This document shows, in pieces, positions 9,226-18,862 of a stretch of 64,000 nucleotides of DNA. The translations under genes and the position numbers were made by a program. The notes beneath the pieces are model-generated. The model saw only the letters and a program-made list of their open reading frames with translations. It was not told the origin of the DNA and did not search any database. Source of the stretch: Candidatus Petromonas tenebris. Its GTDB lineage: Bacteria; Bacillota; Clostridia; Peptostreptococcales; Caminicellaceae. Location of the stretch: positions 19,341 to 83,340 of the forward strand of contig JACCKY010000003.1 in assembly GCA_014236755.1 (NCBI GenBank), given 5' to 3'. Every line of letters starts with the position of its first letter. Within the stretch, counting starts at the first letter, position 1.

Positions 9226-9508
9226 CAAAAACCTCGTCCTTGAATCAATCTTTATTCAAGGACGAGGTATACTTTCCCCGCGGTACCACCTTTTTTGTTT
9301 CTACGTAACCGCAGAAACCTCTTTTTCAGGTTCAATCAAACCCTGGCCTGTTAACGGAGCCTTCCGTTTTCTCCTACTTTATTTTCAGAGAAACCGCTTA
9401 GGAGCGAGTAGCATCTTTCTACAGTATCGGCTCACAGCAACCGCCGACTCTCTGAAACTGCTTATGAAAAATGCGCTCTCCTTCATAGCATTTGTATTTT
9501 TATTAAGT
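9226..9508 (-). promoter_or_regulatory. T-box leader, leucine-type, controlling leuACDB-ilvNB
   Basis: The T-box sequence AAGGTGGTACCGCGG is exact at 9278-9292 on the minus strand. It is followed by a strong terminator, a 15-bp stem starting CCTCGTCCTTGAATC and ending in TTTTTG (9226-9267). Stem I spans about 9385-9454, between CAGAGAG and CTCTG, with the usual GTGAGCC-like element. The specifier is best read as CTC (Leu) at 9406-9408, in the ACTCGC stretch; the gene content supports leucine. By the established T-box mechanism, uncharged tRNA-Leu pairs with the specifier and the T-box and prevents termination. Confidence 0.92.
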
Positions 9509-9516
9509 TTTTTAAC

Positions 9517-9545
9517 ATTATACTCCATATCTTATGAATGTTTAC
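9517..9545 (-). promoter_or_regulatory. Probable promoter of the leucine operon
   Basis: A consensus -10 box TATAAT (9517-9522, minus strand) stands a few bases upstream of the T-box leader. The -35 region 17 bases further is a poor match (GTAAAC). The downstream position relative to stem I fits a start near 9509. The stretch 9546-9708 shows nothing else. Confidence 0.5.
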
Positions 9546-9708
9546 ATGTATTAATAAATTTATATGTCTATTCCAATATCTTGAGTGCTATTGCTTTTTA
9601 TAATGTATTGTTATGCATTTTAACAAAATTTAATTTCCATGTCAATGGATATTTTCAAAAAATATAAAATTATATATATATTAAAAATTTTGTGGATGCT
9701 CATACTAT

Positions 9709-10626
9709 TTATGGGTTATTATCCAAAGTGTATGGGGTTTCTTGATATACATAGTAATTAAGCCAGTTTGAAAACAAAAGATGTGCATGCCCCCTCCATG
9801 TGACAACAGGATCATTTGCAGGATCATCGCTTAGAAAATAATTTTTAGGTATTTCGATATTTCTTCCCAATGAAACATCCCTTAGATATTCATTCTTTAA
9901 AGTAAACTTATCGTATTCGGAATGTCCGCTTACGAATATTTGTCTGCCATCCTTTGAAGCTACTATATACACTCCAGCCTCCTTTGATTCTGATAAAATC
10001 TCAAGTTCAGAAATTTTTTCAATATCTTCTCTACGGACTTCCGTATGTCTGGAATGAGGTGCATAAAATGTATCATCAAATCCCCTCAAGAGTTTTGATT
10101 TTTTATTATTGACACCATGAGAGAAAACTCCAAATACCTTCTTCTTCAGTCCATATTTAGGAATCCCGTAGTGATGATACAATCCAGCCTGAGCTCCCCA
10201 ACAGATGTGGAAAGTTGATGTAACATTCTTTACAGTGTAATCCATAATCTCCTTCAATTCATCCCAGTAGTCAACTTCTTCAAAGCGGAGATGCTCAACT
10301 GGAGCTCCCGTTATAATCATTCCATCGAATTTCCGATGCTTTATCTCATTAAAAGTTTTATAAAAGCTTTCTAAGTGCTCTTCCGAAGTATTTTTTGATT
10401 CATAGGTTTCAGTACTTAAAAGGGTTATCTCTACCTGGATAGGTATATTTCCAATTAATCGTAATAGCTGAGTTTCCGTTTCTATTTTAGTAGGCATTAA
10501 ATTTAATATGGCAATTTGTAGCGGTCTGATATCTTGATGCAAAGCACGGCCTTCATCCATAACGAAAATATTTTCTTCAGTTAGAGCTTTAAATGCAGGA
10601 AGCTTTTCTGGTATTATTATCGGCAT
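9709..10626 (-). CDS. metA: Homoserine O-acetyltransferase (MetA-fold)
   Basis: Activates homoserine for methionine synthesis. The protein is of the MetA (homoserine O-succinyltransferase) fold, 305 residues, with nucleophile C142 in HICWGAQAG and the later HSEYDK motif. The acyl-CoA selector position is glutamate: GAPVE ends at E111. Work on Bacillus MetA showed that Glu at this site means acetyl-CoA is used, whereas Gly means succinyl-CoA. The product O-acetylhomoserine is the substrate of metY, the gene directly upstream by 15 bases. The start is ATG behind AGGGAG. Both genes are under one SAM riboswitch. Confidence 0.92.
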   Translation of the reverse strand: MPIIIPEKLPAFKALTEENIFVMDEGRALHQDIRPLQIAILNLMPTKIETETQLLRLIGNIPIQVEITLLSTETYESKNTSEEHLESFYKTFNEIKHRKFDGMIITGAPVEHLRFEEVDYWDELKEIMDYTVKNVTSTFHICWGAQAGLYHHYGIPKYGLKKKVFGVFSHGVNNKKSKLLRGFDDTFYAPHSRHTEVRREDIEKISELEILSESKEAGVYIVASKDGRQIFVSGHSEYDKFTLKNEYLRDVSLGRNIEIPKNYFLSDDPANDPVVTWRGHAHLLFSNWLNYYVYQETPYTLDNNP

Positions 10627-10641
10627 ATCTCTTACTCCCTT

Positions 10642-12126
<1,485 letters not shown>

Positions 12127-12156
12127 TTCATTTAATATATAGTTGTTTTAAATTTA

Positions 12157-14526
12157 TCAAGCCTGAAAAACCCTTCTAGCTATACTCACCGCCTCATTGG
12201 CATCCTTACCATAAAAATCTGCACCAATTACCTCGGCATATTCTTTATTAAGAACTGCTCCTCCCACCATTACAGAGCATGAAATACCATTTTTTCTAAG
12301 CTCATCTATAGTAATCTTCATATTGTCAACCGTAGTAGTCATGAGAGCACTTAAACCTATCAGTTTTATATTCTCTTCCTTTGACGTTTTTACAATCTTC
12401 TCTACTGGTACGTCCCTTCCCAGATCGATAACTTCAAATCCATAATTTTCAAGAAGTATTTTAACTATGTTCTTGCCTATATCATGTATATCTCCCTTAA
12501 CCGTTGCGAGAATAATTTTGCCCTTTGATATCCTTTCTTTCCCTTCCTTAAGTAAATGATCCTTAATGACGTCAAAGGCCTTTTTTACAGTTTCTGCGCT
12601 TCTGAGCATTTGAGGTAAAAAGATCTCTCCCTTTTCATATTTCACGCCCACCGTATCTAGTGCTGGGATTAGGAATGAATCAACTATTTCCATGGAATCA
12701 GTGGACTTCAAGAGATCCTTCGTCATAGAGGCAGCTTCCTCCTTCATTCCCAGCAATACAATATCCTTTAAGTCTTTTTGCGATACTGTATCTTTTTCTT
12801 TACCTTTATTTTCAATTTTTCCAAAGAAATTTATATACTCCTTGCATTCCTTATCCTGATTGGCAAGAACTTTGAAAGCTCTTATCGTATCCATTATTTC
12901 CTCAGAAGTAGAGTCAGTAATTGGTGCATCGAGACCATAGGCCAAAGCCATGGCAAGATACGTAACGTTTATCAGCCTTCTATTGGGAAGCCCAAAGGAT
13001 ACGTTACTGGCACCGAGTACCGTTTTTACATTATACTTATTTTTTATTAGTGGAATAGCCTTCAATGTTTCCATTACGGCACTTTGTTCAGTCGATGCCG
13101 TAAGTACCAAGCAATCTATCAAGATATTTTCCTCAGGTATTCCATAGGATTTTGCAGTATCTATAATTTTTTCCGCTATTTTAAATCTTTTTTCTGCTGT
13201 TTTCGGAATTCCTTCTTCATCAAGGGTAAGCCCTATCACACAGGCACCATATTTCTTTGCAATGGGAAATATCTTCTCCATGCTTGAAGTCTTACCGTTT
13301 ACAGAGTTTATTATGGGTTTTCCATTATAAAGCCTTACTGCAGCCTCTATTACTTCCGGTTTTGTGCTATCAATCTGAAGAGGAATATCTACTATACCTT
13401 GAAGCTCCTTTATTACATTTATCATAGTTTCCTTTTCATCTATTTCAGGTAGCCCAAAGTTTATATCAAGTATATCTGAACCAGTCTCCTTTTGGACAAT
13501 AGCTTCCGATATTACGTAATCCAGGTCATGATTTCTTAGGGCTTCCTTGAGTCTTTTCTTCCCTGATGGATTTATCCTTTCCCCTATTACTTTTACCTCT
13601 TCCCCAATAATAACGGTTCTTGTAGAAGAGCATGCACAGGTGATTTTGCTATAGTTTGGCCTTAAGGGTTTTAACCCCTCTAAACTTTCCCTTACTTTTC
13701 TTATAAATTCCGGATTAGTTCCACAGCAGCCACCGAATACCGTTACACCTTTTTTAGCCATAGACTTTATTTCCAAGGCAAATTCCTCCGGCGTTAGATC
13801 ATAAACAGTTCTACCCTCCCTCATTTGAGGAAGTCCGGCATTAGGTTGTAGGATTACGGGAACAGATGAATATTTTAAAATGTTATCTATGATGGGCTTC
13901 ACTTCCCTTGGTCCAAGGGAACAGTTTACTCCCAATGCATCTATTCCCAAGCCTTCAAGAACCTGTACCATGGTAATTGGATCGGTTCCAGTCAGGGTCC
14001 TTCTATTTTCCCCAAAGGTCATAGTGCAAAAGACGGGAAGACTGCTGTTTTCCTTCGCAGCCAAAATGGCTGCCCTTGCCTCGTATAGATCAGATATTGT
14101 CTCTATTAGGACTAGATCAGCTCCGGCATCTTCCCCTGCCTTGATCTGCTGTCTAAAAATATCATAGGCCTCATCAAAACTAAGGGTTCCCATAGGCTCC
14201 ATCATCTGCCCCGTAGGGCCTATGTCTAATGCCACAAATTTATTCTCTGCAGCCCTTCTAGCAATCTTAACCCCTTCCCTTATAATCTCTTCAGGAGAAT
14301 AGGAAGAATCCTTCAGCTTTATCTTGTTTGCTCCAAAGGTATTTGTAGTTATTATATCGGCGCCTGCATCAATATATTTTTTATGAATGTTGTATACCTT
14401 TTCAGGATAAAATATATTATAGCTTTCTGGAATCTCTCCTGCCTTTAAGCCCTCTTTTTGGAGCATGGTGCCCATGGCTCCGTCAAAGAGTAGAAATTCT
14501 TTTTTAATTAGTTCTCTTAAGCCCAC
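12157..14526 (-). CDS. metH: Cobalamin-dependent methionine synthase lacking the activation domain
   Basis: Transfers methyl from methyltetrahydrofolate to homocysteine via B12. Domains in order: homocysteine methyltransferase barrel with zinc cysteines C205 and C270-C271 (GVNCSLGP, GGCCGTNP; numbered from the 14535 frame start); pterin-binding barrel from about 310 (VIGERINPSGKKR, IQIDSTKPEVIEAA); B12 helical cap and Rossmann domain with GDIHDIGKN (H684). The usual C-terminal SAM-binding reactivation domain is absent, and the adjacent upstream gene supplies it. The start is probably GTG 14526, because AAAGGTG lies four bases upstream; GTG 14535 is the alternative. Either start lies inside the end of the activator gene, which suggests translational coupling. 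Confidence 0.93.
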   Translation of the reverse strand: MGLRELIKKEFLLFDGAMGTMLQKEGLKAGEIPESYNIFYPEKVYNIHKKYIDAGADIITTNTFGANKIKLKDSSYSPEEIIREGVKIARRAAENKFVALDIGPTGQMMEPMGTLSFDEAYDIFRQQIKAGEDAGADLVLIETISDLYEARAAILAAKENSSLPVFCTMTFGENRRTLTGTDPITMVQVLEGLGIDALGVNCSLGPREVKPIIDNILKYSSVPVILQPNAGLPQMREGRTVYDLTPEEFALEIKSMAKKGVTVFGGCCGTNPEFIRKVRESLEGLKPLRPNYSKITCACSSTRTVIIGEEVKVIGERINPSGKKRLKEALRNHDLDYVISEAIVQKETGSDILDINFGLPEIDEKETMINVIKELQGIVDIPLQIDSTKPEVIEAAVRLYNGKPIINSVNGKTSSMEKIFPIAKKYGACVIGLTLDEEGIPKTAEKRFKIAEKIIDTAKSYGIPEENILIDCLVLTASTEQSAVMETLKAIPLIKNKYNVKTVLGASNVSFGLPNRRLINVTYLAMALAYGLDAPITDSTSEEIMDTIRAFKVLANQDKECKEYINFFGKIENKGKEKDTVSQKDLKDIVLLGMKEEAASMTKDLLKSTDSMEIVDSFLIPALDTVGVKYEKGEIFLPQMLRSAETVKKAFDVIKDHLLKEGKERISKGKIILATVKGDIHDIGKNIVKILLENYGFEVIDLGRDVPVEKIVKTSKEENIKLIGLSALMTTTVDNMKITIDELRKNGISCSVMVGGAVLNKEYAEVIGADFYGKDANEAVSIARRVFQA

Positions 14527-15196
14527 ACTGATCACCTTTCTTTACGTACACACAGTTTTTATAGCTACTACAGTCCCTGCATCCCATGGATTTAGATGAA
14601 ACTTCATTTCTACAAAAGCCTATAACAGCTGTTACGGATTTTCTTGGTACAAGCATATAATTGTTCGTTACAGTAAGACCAATTTGTCTATGGGCATTTA
14701 GAACCTTTATTATTTCAGGCTGAATGTCGATTGAAAAGTCACCATATCCGGGACTATATCTAAAAGTTATATTAAATCCTTCCTGTGCAGCGATTTTCTT
14801 TATGATTTTTTCAGTTTCGTCACATAATGATTCTATAGCAACCGTAGCACATGCATCCATAACGATGCTTTTAGTCAGATCGACCTTACTGTAATATCTT
14901 ATCTTTTTATCAATTCCACTACCTAGTGTTGATGCCATGATAGCGCATTTTTCGGAGCTCTTAAGATGATTATATATATCTTTACCTCTAAAGATTAATG
15001 TGGAGTCTTCTACATAGATTTTGTTGTGAGATTTGCTTATATCAAATATATTAAATACAAAATTTGCATTTTTATCAGCCTTTATTTCCTCAATACACTC
15101 GTTAATTAGATCATTAGTTATTTTATCTACTTCTTCACCACTATATTTTAAGTAGCGTAGTACCTCACTTTTATTGATATAAAATTTAATCACCAC
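14504..15196 (-). CDS. Methionine synthase reactivation subunit (stand-alone MetH activation domain)
   Basis: About 230 residues matching the SAM-dependent reactivation domain of MetH, which remethylates oxidised cobalamin. The signature is RYSPGYGDFSID, and TLGSGIDKKIRYYSK also fits. A cysteine-rich tail, CRDCSSYKNCVY, is common in the stand-alone clostridial versions; what it binds is not known to me. It overlaps metH by 23 to 32 bases. The start is unclear: two adjacent GTG codons lie directly after AAAAGG, with almost no spacing. Its first 10 codons are duplicated 80 bases upstream. Confidence 0.88.
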   Translation of the reverse strand: MVIKFYINKSEVLRYLKYSGEEVDKITNDLINECIEEIKADKNANFVFNIFDISKSHNKIYVEDSTLIFRGKDIYNHLKSSEKCAIMASTLGSGIDKKIRYYSKVDLTKSIVMDACATVAIESLCDETEKIIKKIAAQEGFNITFRYSPGYGDFSIDIQPEIIKVLNAHRQIGLTVTNNYMLVPRKSVTAVIGFCRNEVSSKSMGCRDCSSYKNCVYVKKGDQCGLKRTN

Positions 15197-15285
15197 CTTT
15201 TATAGAATCCGTTAACCCTTTCTACAATTTCTTCTGCGATTTCTCTACTTTTATTGATATAAAATTTAATCACTACCTTTTATAG
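15167..15285. repeat. Direct repeat, 39-base units 80 bases apart
   Basis: The stretch ACTTTTATTGATATAAAA and onward (15167-15205) recurs at 15247-15285 with a single difference (CACCACC against CACTACC). It covers the ribosome binding site and first codons of the activator gene. The upstream copy would encode a short leader peptide beginning MIKFYINKSREIAEE and ending at the TGA beside the real start (27 residues). Confidence 0.8.
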
Positions 15286-16182
15286 GCATGATACTTTTTC
15301 GTTAGTTAATACACCTCTTATACTGGAAATACTACTAAGAATCCTTCTAGTCGTTTTCGGGTTATTCATTGTATATATATGAACTCCATCTACTCCCCAA
15401 GATAAAAGATCTATTATTTGTTCTACTGCATAAGCAATCCCTGCCTCTCTTAAAGCCTCAGGACTGTGTTCGTATTTTTCAATTATTCTACTAAACTTTT
15501 TCGGCAGGGTACAACCGGTTAAAGGAAGAATCTTCTCTATCTGCTTTGTATTTAAAACAGGTAAAATCCCTGCTAAAATAGGTACATTTATGCCAACTTT
15601 TTCAGCATTTTCTTTAAATCTATAAAAAATCTCATTGTCAAAAAAGAGCTGAGTTATAAGGAAATCTGCTCCAGCATCCACCTTTTCCTTTAAATTAATC
15701 AAATCCTGACTTAAACTTTCACATTCTGGATGCTTTTCAGGATAACAGGCAGCTCCAATAGAAAAATCATAGCTACTTTTGACGTGGAAAATTAGATCCC
15801 TAGCATATTTATAATGGTTAGGGCCTCCTAAATCTGCACCTTCGTACTGTGGATAGTCGCCCCTAAGGGCAAGTATGTTTTCAACACCATTTTTTTTAAG
15901 CACACTTAAAATATTGTCGATTTCCTCCTTGCTTGAAGTTAAACAGGTAAGGTGGGCTAAAGCTGATAGATCATACTTATTCTGTATATAAGAAGCTATC
16001 TCCACTGTTGTGTCTTTCGTGCTGCCTCCAGCACCATATGTAACACTTATAAAGTCAGGCCTTAAATCATTTAGCCCATCTATTGTATTGTATATTGTAT
16101 CCACAGGATAATTCCTCTTAGGTGGAAATATCTCAAAAGAAATCAAAGGTTTCTTTTGAACAAACTTATTTTTTATTGACAT
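15280..16182 (-). CDS. metF: 5,10-methylenetetrahydrofolate reductase
   Basis: FAD enzyme that makes 5-methyltetrahydrofolate, the methyl donor for the MetH encoded downstream. The 300-residue TIM barrel shows SFEIFPPKRN near the N terminus, ISVTYGAGGSTKD, ILALRGDYP and DFLITQLFFDN. All are classic MTHFR motifs. The start is ATG behind GGGGGAG. It is the first gene of the metF-activator-metH operon under the second S-box. There is no sign of fusion to a MetV-type zinc protein, which some acetogens use with MetF. Confidence 0.95.
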   Translation of the reverse strand: MSIKNKFVQKKPLISFEIFPPKRNYPVDTIYNTIDGLNDLRPDFISVTYGAGGSTKDTTVEIASYIQNKYDLSALAHLTCLTSSKEEIDNILSVLKKNGVENILALRGDYPQYEGADLGGPNHYKYARDLIFHVKSSYDFSIGAACYPEKHPECESLSQDLINLKEKVDAGADFLITQLFFDNEIFYRFKENAEKVGINVPILAGILPVLNTKQIEKILPLTGCTLPKKFSRIIEKYEHSPEALREAGIAYAVEQIIDLLSWGVDGVHIYTMNNPKTTRRILSSISSIRGVLTNEKVSCL

Positions 16183-16211
16183 TTAATTCTCCCCCTTATT
16201 CTATGAGTTGC

Positions 16212-16390
16212 TATAAATAAACAACTTTAAAATTTAATTTGTATTACTCTAGGGATTTTGAGGTTTCCTTCTGAGTGATTTTGAAGCATTTGTTGCTACT
16301 ACTATTTTTTTAAATAAGCAACAAATCTTCACATGAACCAGAAGGATTCTCAAAATCCCAGTAATTAAACCTTTAGCTTTATTATCTACA
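16212..16390. repeat. Palindromic repeat family A, copy 2 (MITE-like)
   Basis: About 180 bases closely matching copy A1 at 5419-5599 over the central 125. Left arm GGGATTTTGAG, TTCCTTCTG, ATTTGTTGCT; right arm AGCAACAAAT, CAGAAGGAT, CTCAAAATCCC. It separates the S-box terminator from metF, so it is part of the metF leader transcript. Confidence 0.75.
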
Positions 16391-16415
16391 CTTTAATATT
16401 TTCTTTTCTATAAAC

Positions 16416-16568
16416 TAAAAACTCCCTCGATAGTGAAGGAGTTTTGATAGCACAAATCTCTCATCTATCGGTAAAATATACCGCTGGACTTAGCACCAAT
16501 ATACATTTTAAGTACTGGTTGCCGGGCTTCATAGGGCCAGGTCCCTCCGCCACTCTTGATAAGAGTAC
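16416..16568 (-). promoter_or_regulatory. SAM-I (S-box) riboswitch controlling metF-metH
   Basis: Aptamer at about 16457-16568 on the minus strand: CTCTTATCAAGAGTGGCGG, GAGGGACCTGGCCC, ATGAAGCCCGGCAACC, ATTGGTGCTAAGTCC and the closing GATGAGAG. The expression platform is the terminator AACTCCTTC paired with GAGGGAGTTTTTAG (16416-16446). The gap from the terminator to metF is unusually long because repeat A2 lies between them. Confidence 0.94.
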
Positions 16569-16667
16569 ATATTCATATTTAGTTGTGAATTTTTATTATT
16601 TTTAACTATTAATAAAGATATTACACGAAGTCATAAAATATGTCAAGTAATTTTTAAATTTTATTAA

Positions 16668-17018
16668 TTACTTTTTATTTTTAATCTTCATTTCCGCAAA
16701 GTATTCAGTATCCCTTAATGAAATATAGTGTTTAGTATAATCTACTTCAAAATTTACAACAGATGACTGAAGATCTATATTTCTAAGCAAATGAACTGTA
16801 CATACGTTATTGTTTTGAGAAGTGCAAAACCTCAATATCACATTTCTTACCATGGGAAATTGCAGCCTTGAGTTTAAGTAATCTGGTGAATTATTTAAAT
16901 ATAAATTTACTGTTCTATTGCCAATGGGCAAAAACAGATCTATATCTTCTCCTTCTTCCCTTACAGTTCTTATATCAAAATCGCTGTCAACTATAAAACT
17001 GTTCTTTTTATATATCAT
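16668..17018 (-). CDS. Hypothetical protein, 116 residues
   Basis: I do not recognise the family. It has a proper ribosome binding site (AGGTGGTG, 10 bases before ATG) and coding-like composition. The protein is soluble with no signal peptide or membrane span, rich in alternating hydrophobic and polar residues that suggest beta strands (RTVNLYLNN, NVCTVHLLRNI, VVNFEVDYTKHYISL), and ends in a basic KIKNKK tail. It lies alone between an S-box leader and repeat B1, transcribed on the minus strand. Confidence 0.6.
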   Translation of the reverse strand: MIYKKNSFIVDSDFDIRTVREEGEDIDLFLPIGNRTVNLYLNNSPDYLNSRLQFPMVRNVILRFCTSQNNNVCTVHLLRNIDLQSSVVNFEVDYTKHYISLRDTEYFAEMKIKNKK

Positions 17019-17053
17019 ATGTATAACACCACCTATTTAAGTTAATTTAATAG

Positions 17054-17177
17054 TATAGCTTTAAATATCCTTCAATGTTTCCTCTGAAGCGACTTTGAAG
17101 AGCTGTTTTTACCTCTAAATTTTTTATAAAACAGCTCTTCTACGGAGCCTGAAGAGGATTATTGAAGGATATCTATA
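17054..17177. repeat. Palindromic repeat family B, copy 1
   Basis: An imperfect inverted repeat. ATATCCTTCAAT, CCTCT and GAAGAGCTGTTTT in the left arm pair with AAAACAGCTCTTC, AGAGG and ATTGAAGGATAT in the right arm. The internal loop is GAAGCGACTTT opposite TACGGAGCCTGA. Copy B2 (18122-18278) is nearly identical. It lies 24 bases downstream of the QueG-like gene and could act as its terminator, although no T-run follows. Confidence 0.78.
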
Positions 17178-17200
17178 AGGAACTAGCGGAGTAAGTTAAG

Positions 17201-17947
17201 TTAGAAACTACTGAAAGCACAGGGTCCAACTGTACATTTTCCACAGACATCGGCAAGACCTAAATCTGTGAATCTTTTATCAATTTTTAGTAAATGCTCA
17301 TAACATTTGAACTTATCGAATGACTGGGCTTGTAATGCTCCTGTTGGGCAGTTTTTTACACAAGCCAAACATTTTTCCTCTCTAAAATACTTACAGAAGT
17401 TAGTCTTTGGTCTTGGAGTGGGAGATATCTCAGCTGAAATGATGATGCTGCCAAATCGTCCAGCACAACCTGAAGATGTAATTAACATGTGATTTACACC
17501 AAATGTCCCAAGTCCAGCTATATAAGCAGCACTTCTATGAGACCAACTTGCTGTTAAGTCTACTTCATTAAAGTTATGGGTAGCCTTTTCATTGAATGAT
17601 TTTATTCCATATAGTGATAACTCTTTCATTAGTTCTTTACAAATATATTCTATTAATGCATTTGTTTCTATATAGGCAACCGCCCATTCTCTTGATACTT
17701 CATCATCTATTCTATTTGATATTACTACATCTTGAGCAAAAGGAATAAAAAAAGATATTACTGTTTTTGCTTCCGGTAGCAGCTCTTTTGGATGTGCATG
17801 ATGCTTTCCTATAATTTCTTTTATTTGTGTGAACAATGAGTCGTGAGCTGAAGCAAAACCAACTAAAGGTTCTCGATATTTAGTCACAGTATTTGCTTCT
17901 TCTACCAACAACTTGATTTTTTTCTCTATTTTTCTAGCCAGATGCAT
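17201..17947 (-). CDS. QueG-like protein with two [4Fe-4S] sites, copy 1
   Basis: A 248-residue iron-sulphur protein related to the epoxyqueuosine reductase QueG. The N-terminal part has GFASAHDSLF and a conserved core SHRSAAYIAGLGTFGVN then GCAGRFGSIII. The C-terminal part has CLACVKNCPTGAL and CGKCTVGPCAF, ligands for two clusters. It is much shorter than QueG (about 350-380) and lacks its C-terminal part, so true epoxyqueuosine reduction is doubtful; it belongs to the shorter 4Fe-4S double-cluster group of unknown substrate. The start is ATG of MHLARK, with a weak ribosome binding site. A family B repeat lies on each side. A paralogue is at 58243-59013. Confidence 0.78.
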   Translation of the reverse strand: MHLARKIEKKIKLLVEEANTVTKYREPLVGFASAHDSLFTQIKEIIGKHHAHPKELLPEAKTVISFFIPFAQDVVISNRIDDEVSREWAVAYIETNALIEYICKELMKELSLYGIKSFNEKATHNFNEVDLTASWSHRSAAYIAGLGTFGVNHMLITSSGCAGRFGSIIISAEISPTPRPKTNFCKYFREEKCLACVKNCPTGALQAQSFDKFKCYEHLLKIDKRFTDLGLADVCGKCTVGPCAFSSF

Positions 17948-18121
17948 TCTATCCCCCCAATAAGTGTAAAATACAACTTTTTGTACATATTCTATCTTCT
18001 AACATTCCCTCTAACTCTTTCTTTAATCTTCTTACTATAGATATCCAACTCTAAAATTTATTATCTCTAATTAAAATTATACTTCATTTTTTCATAAATT
18101 TCTAATAATTTAACCTCTTGT

Positions 18122-18278
18122 GCTAGTTGCTCTCTAACAGTATAGCTTTAAATATCCTTCAATGTTTCCTCTGAAGCGACTTTGAAGAGCTGTTTTTGCC
18201 TCTAAATCTTTTCTATTAAAACAGCTCTTCTACGGAGCCTGAAGAGGATTATTGAAGGATATCTATAAGGAACTAGCG
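18122..18278. repeat. Palindromic repeat family B, copy 2
   Basis: Nearly identical to copy B1 but extending further at the left end. GCTAGTT opens and AACTAGC closes it, making the inverted repeat longer (about 157 bases). It lies upstream of the QueG-like gene, so the gene is bracketed by two copies in the same orientation. Confidence 0.78.
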
Positions 18279-18320
18279 AGGCAAGTTAAATTAATTAAGC
18301 ACAAACTCAAATTTCAAAAT

Positions 18321-18364
18321 AAAAAATCACCTATCGCATTAAAACGACAAGTGATTTTATTTTT
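18321..18364. terminator. Hairpin with T-runs on both strands (possible bidirectional terminator)
   Basis: AAAATCAC (18323-18330) pairs with GTGATTTT (18351-18358). A T-run follows on the plus strand and A-run precedes it, so it could stop transcription both ways. It lies between repeat B2 and the decayed M20 DNA. Confidence 0.5.
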
Positions 18365-18472
18365 ATAATCTATAATTCATAATAATAAATTACCTCGACA
18401 CACATACCCTATCATTTCAAAAATAAAAATAAAATCAAATTGAAAGGCTAAAAAGTTTCTATTTATTTCATT

Positions 18473-18835
18473 CTATTTAGCTAATTTAACTAATACTTCA
18501 CTTAAAACTTTAGCTCCCCTATAAATATCTTCAAAATTTGTAAATTCATCGGGAGCATGACTTACACCATTGACACTGGGTACAAATATCATACCTATGT
18601 CAGTTATTCTTGCCATATTTAAGGCATCATGATAGGCTCCGCATATTTTTTTACAAAGTTTACAACAGTTCGTTCCTCAGAAGTATAAGGCAAGCGGGTT
18701 ATGCCTTTTTACTCACTTTCAAAACCTATTTTTCCTAGTTCTTCAAAGTGTCTTCTTAATCTTTCTTTACAAAGCTTATTAGCAATAATTACTTTGTAAC
18801 CGCTCCCTAACCATTTATTAGATTTACTTACCCCC
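18473..18835 (-). pseudogene. Remnants, including the C terminus of an M20 carbamoylase-type amidohydrolase
   Basis: On the minus strand, 18473-18676 reads ICGAYHDALNMARITD, then GMIFVPSVNGVSHAPDEF, then a YRGAKVL end. This is the C-terminal signature of N-carbamoyl-amino-acid hydrolases and allantoate amidohydrolases (M20 group). No start codon and no catalytic N-terminal half remain. Just upstream, 18709-18835 holds another open piece reading YKVIIANKLCKERLRRHF, which I cannot assign; a stop and frame break separate the two. The whole 18296-18862 gap is best seen as decayed genes. An intact M20 enzyme follows directly upstream on the same strand. Confidence 0.65.
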
Positions 18836-18862
18836 ATACTCTACGAGCTTCCTTCGTCGTCA

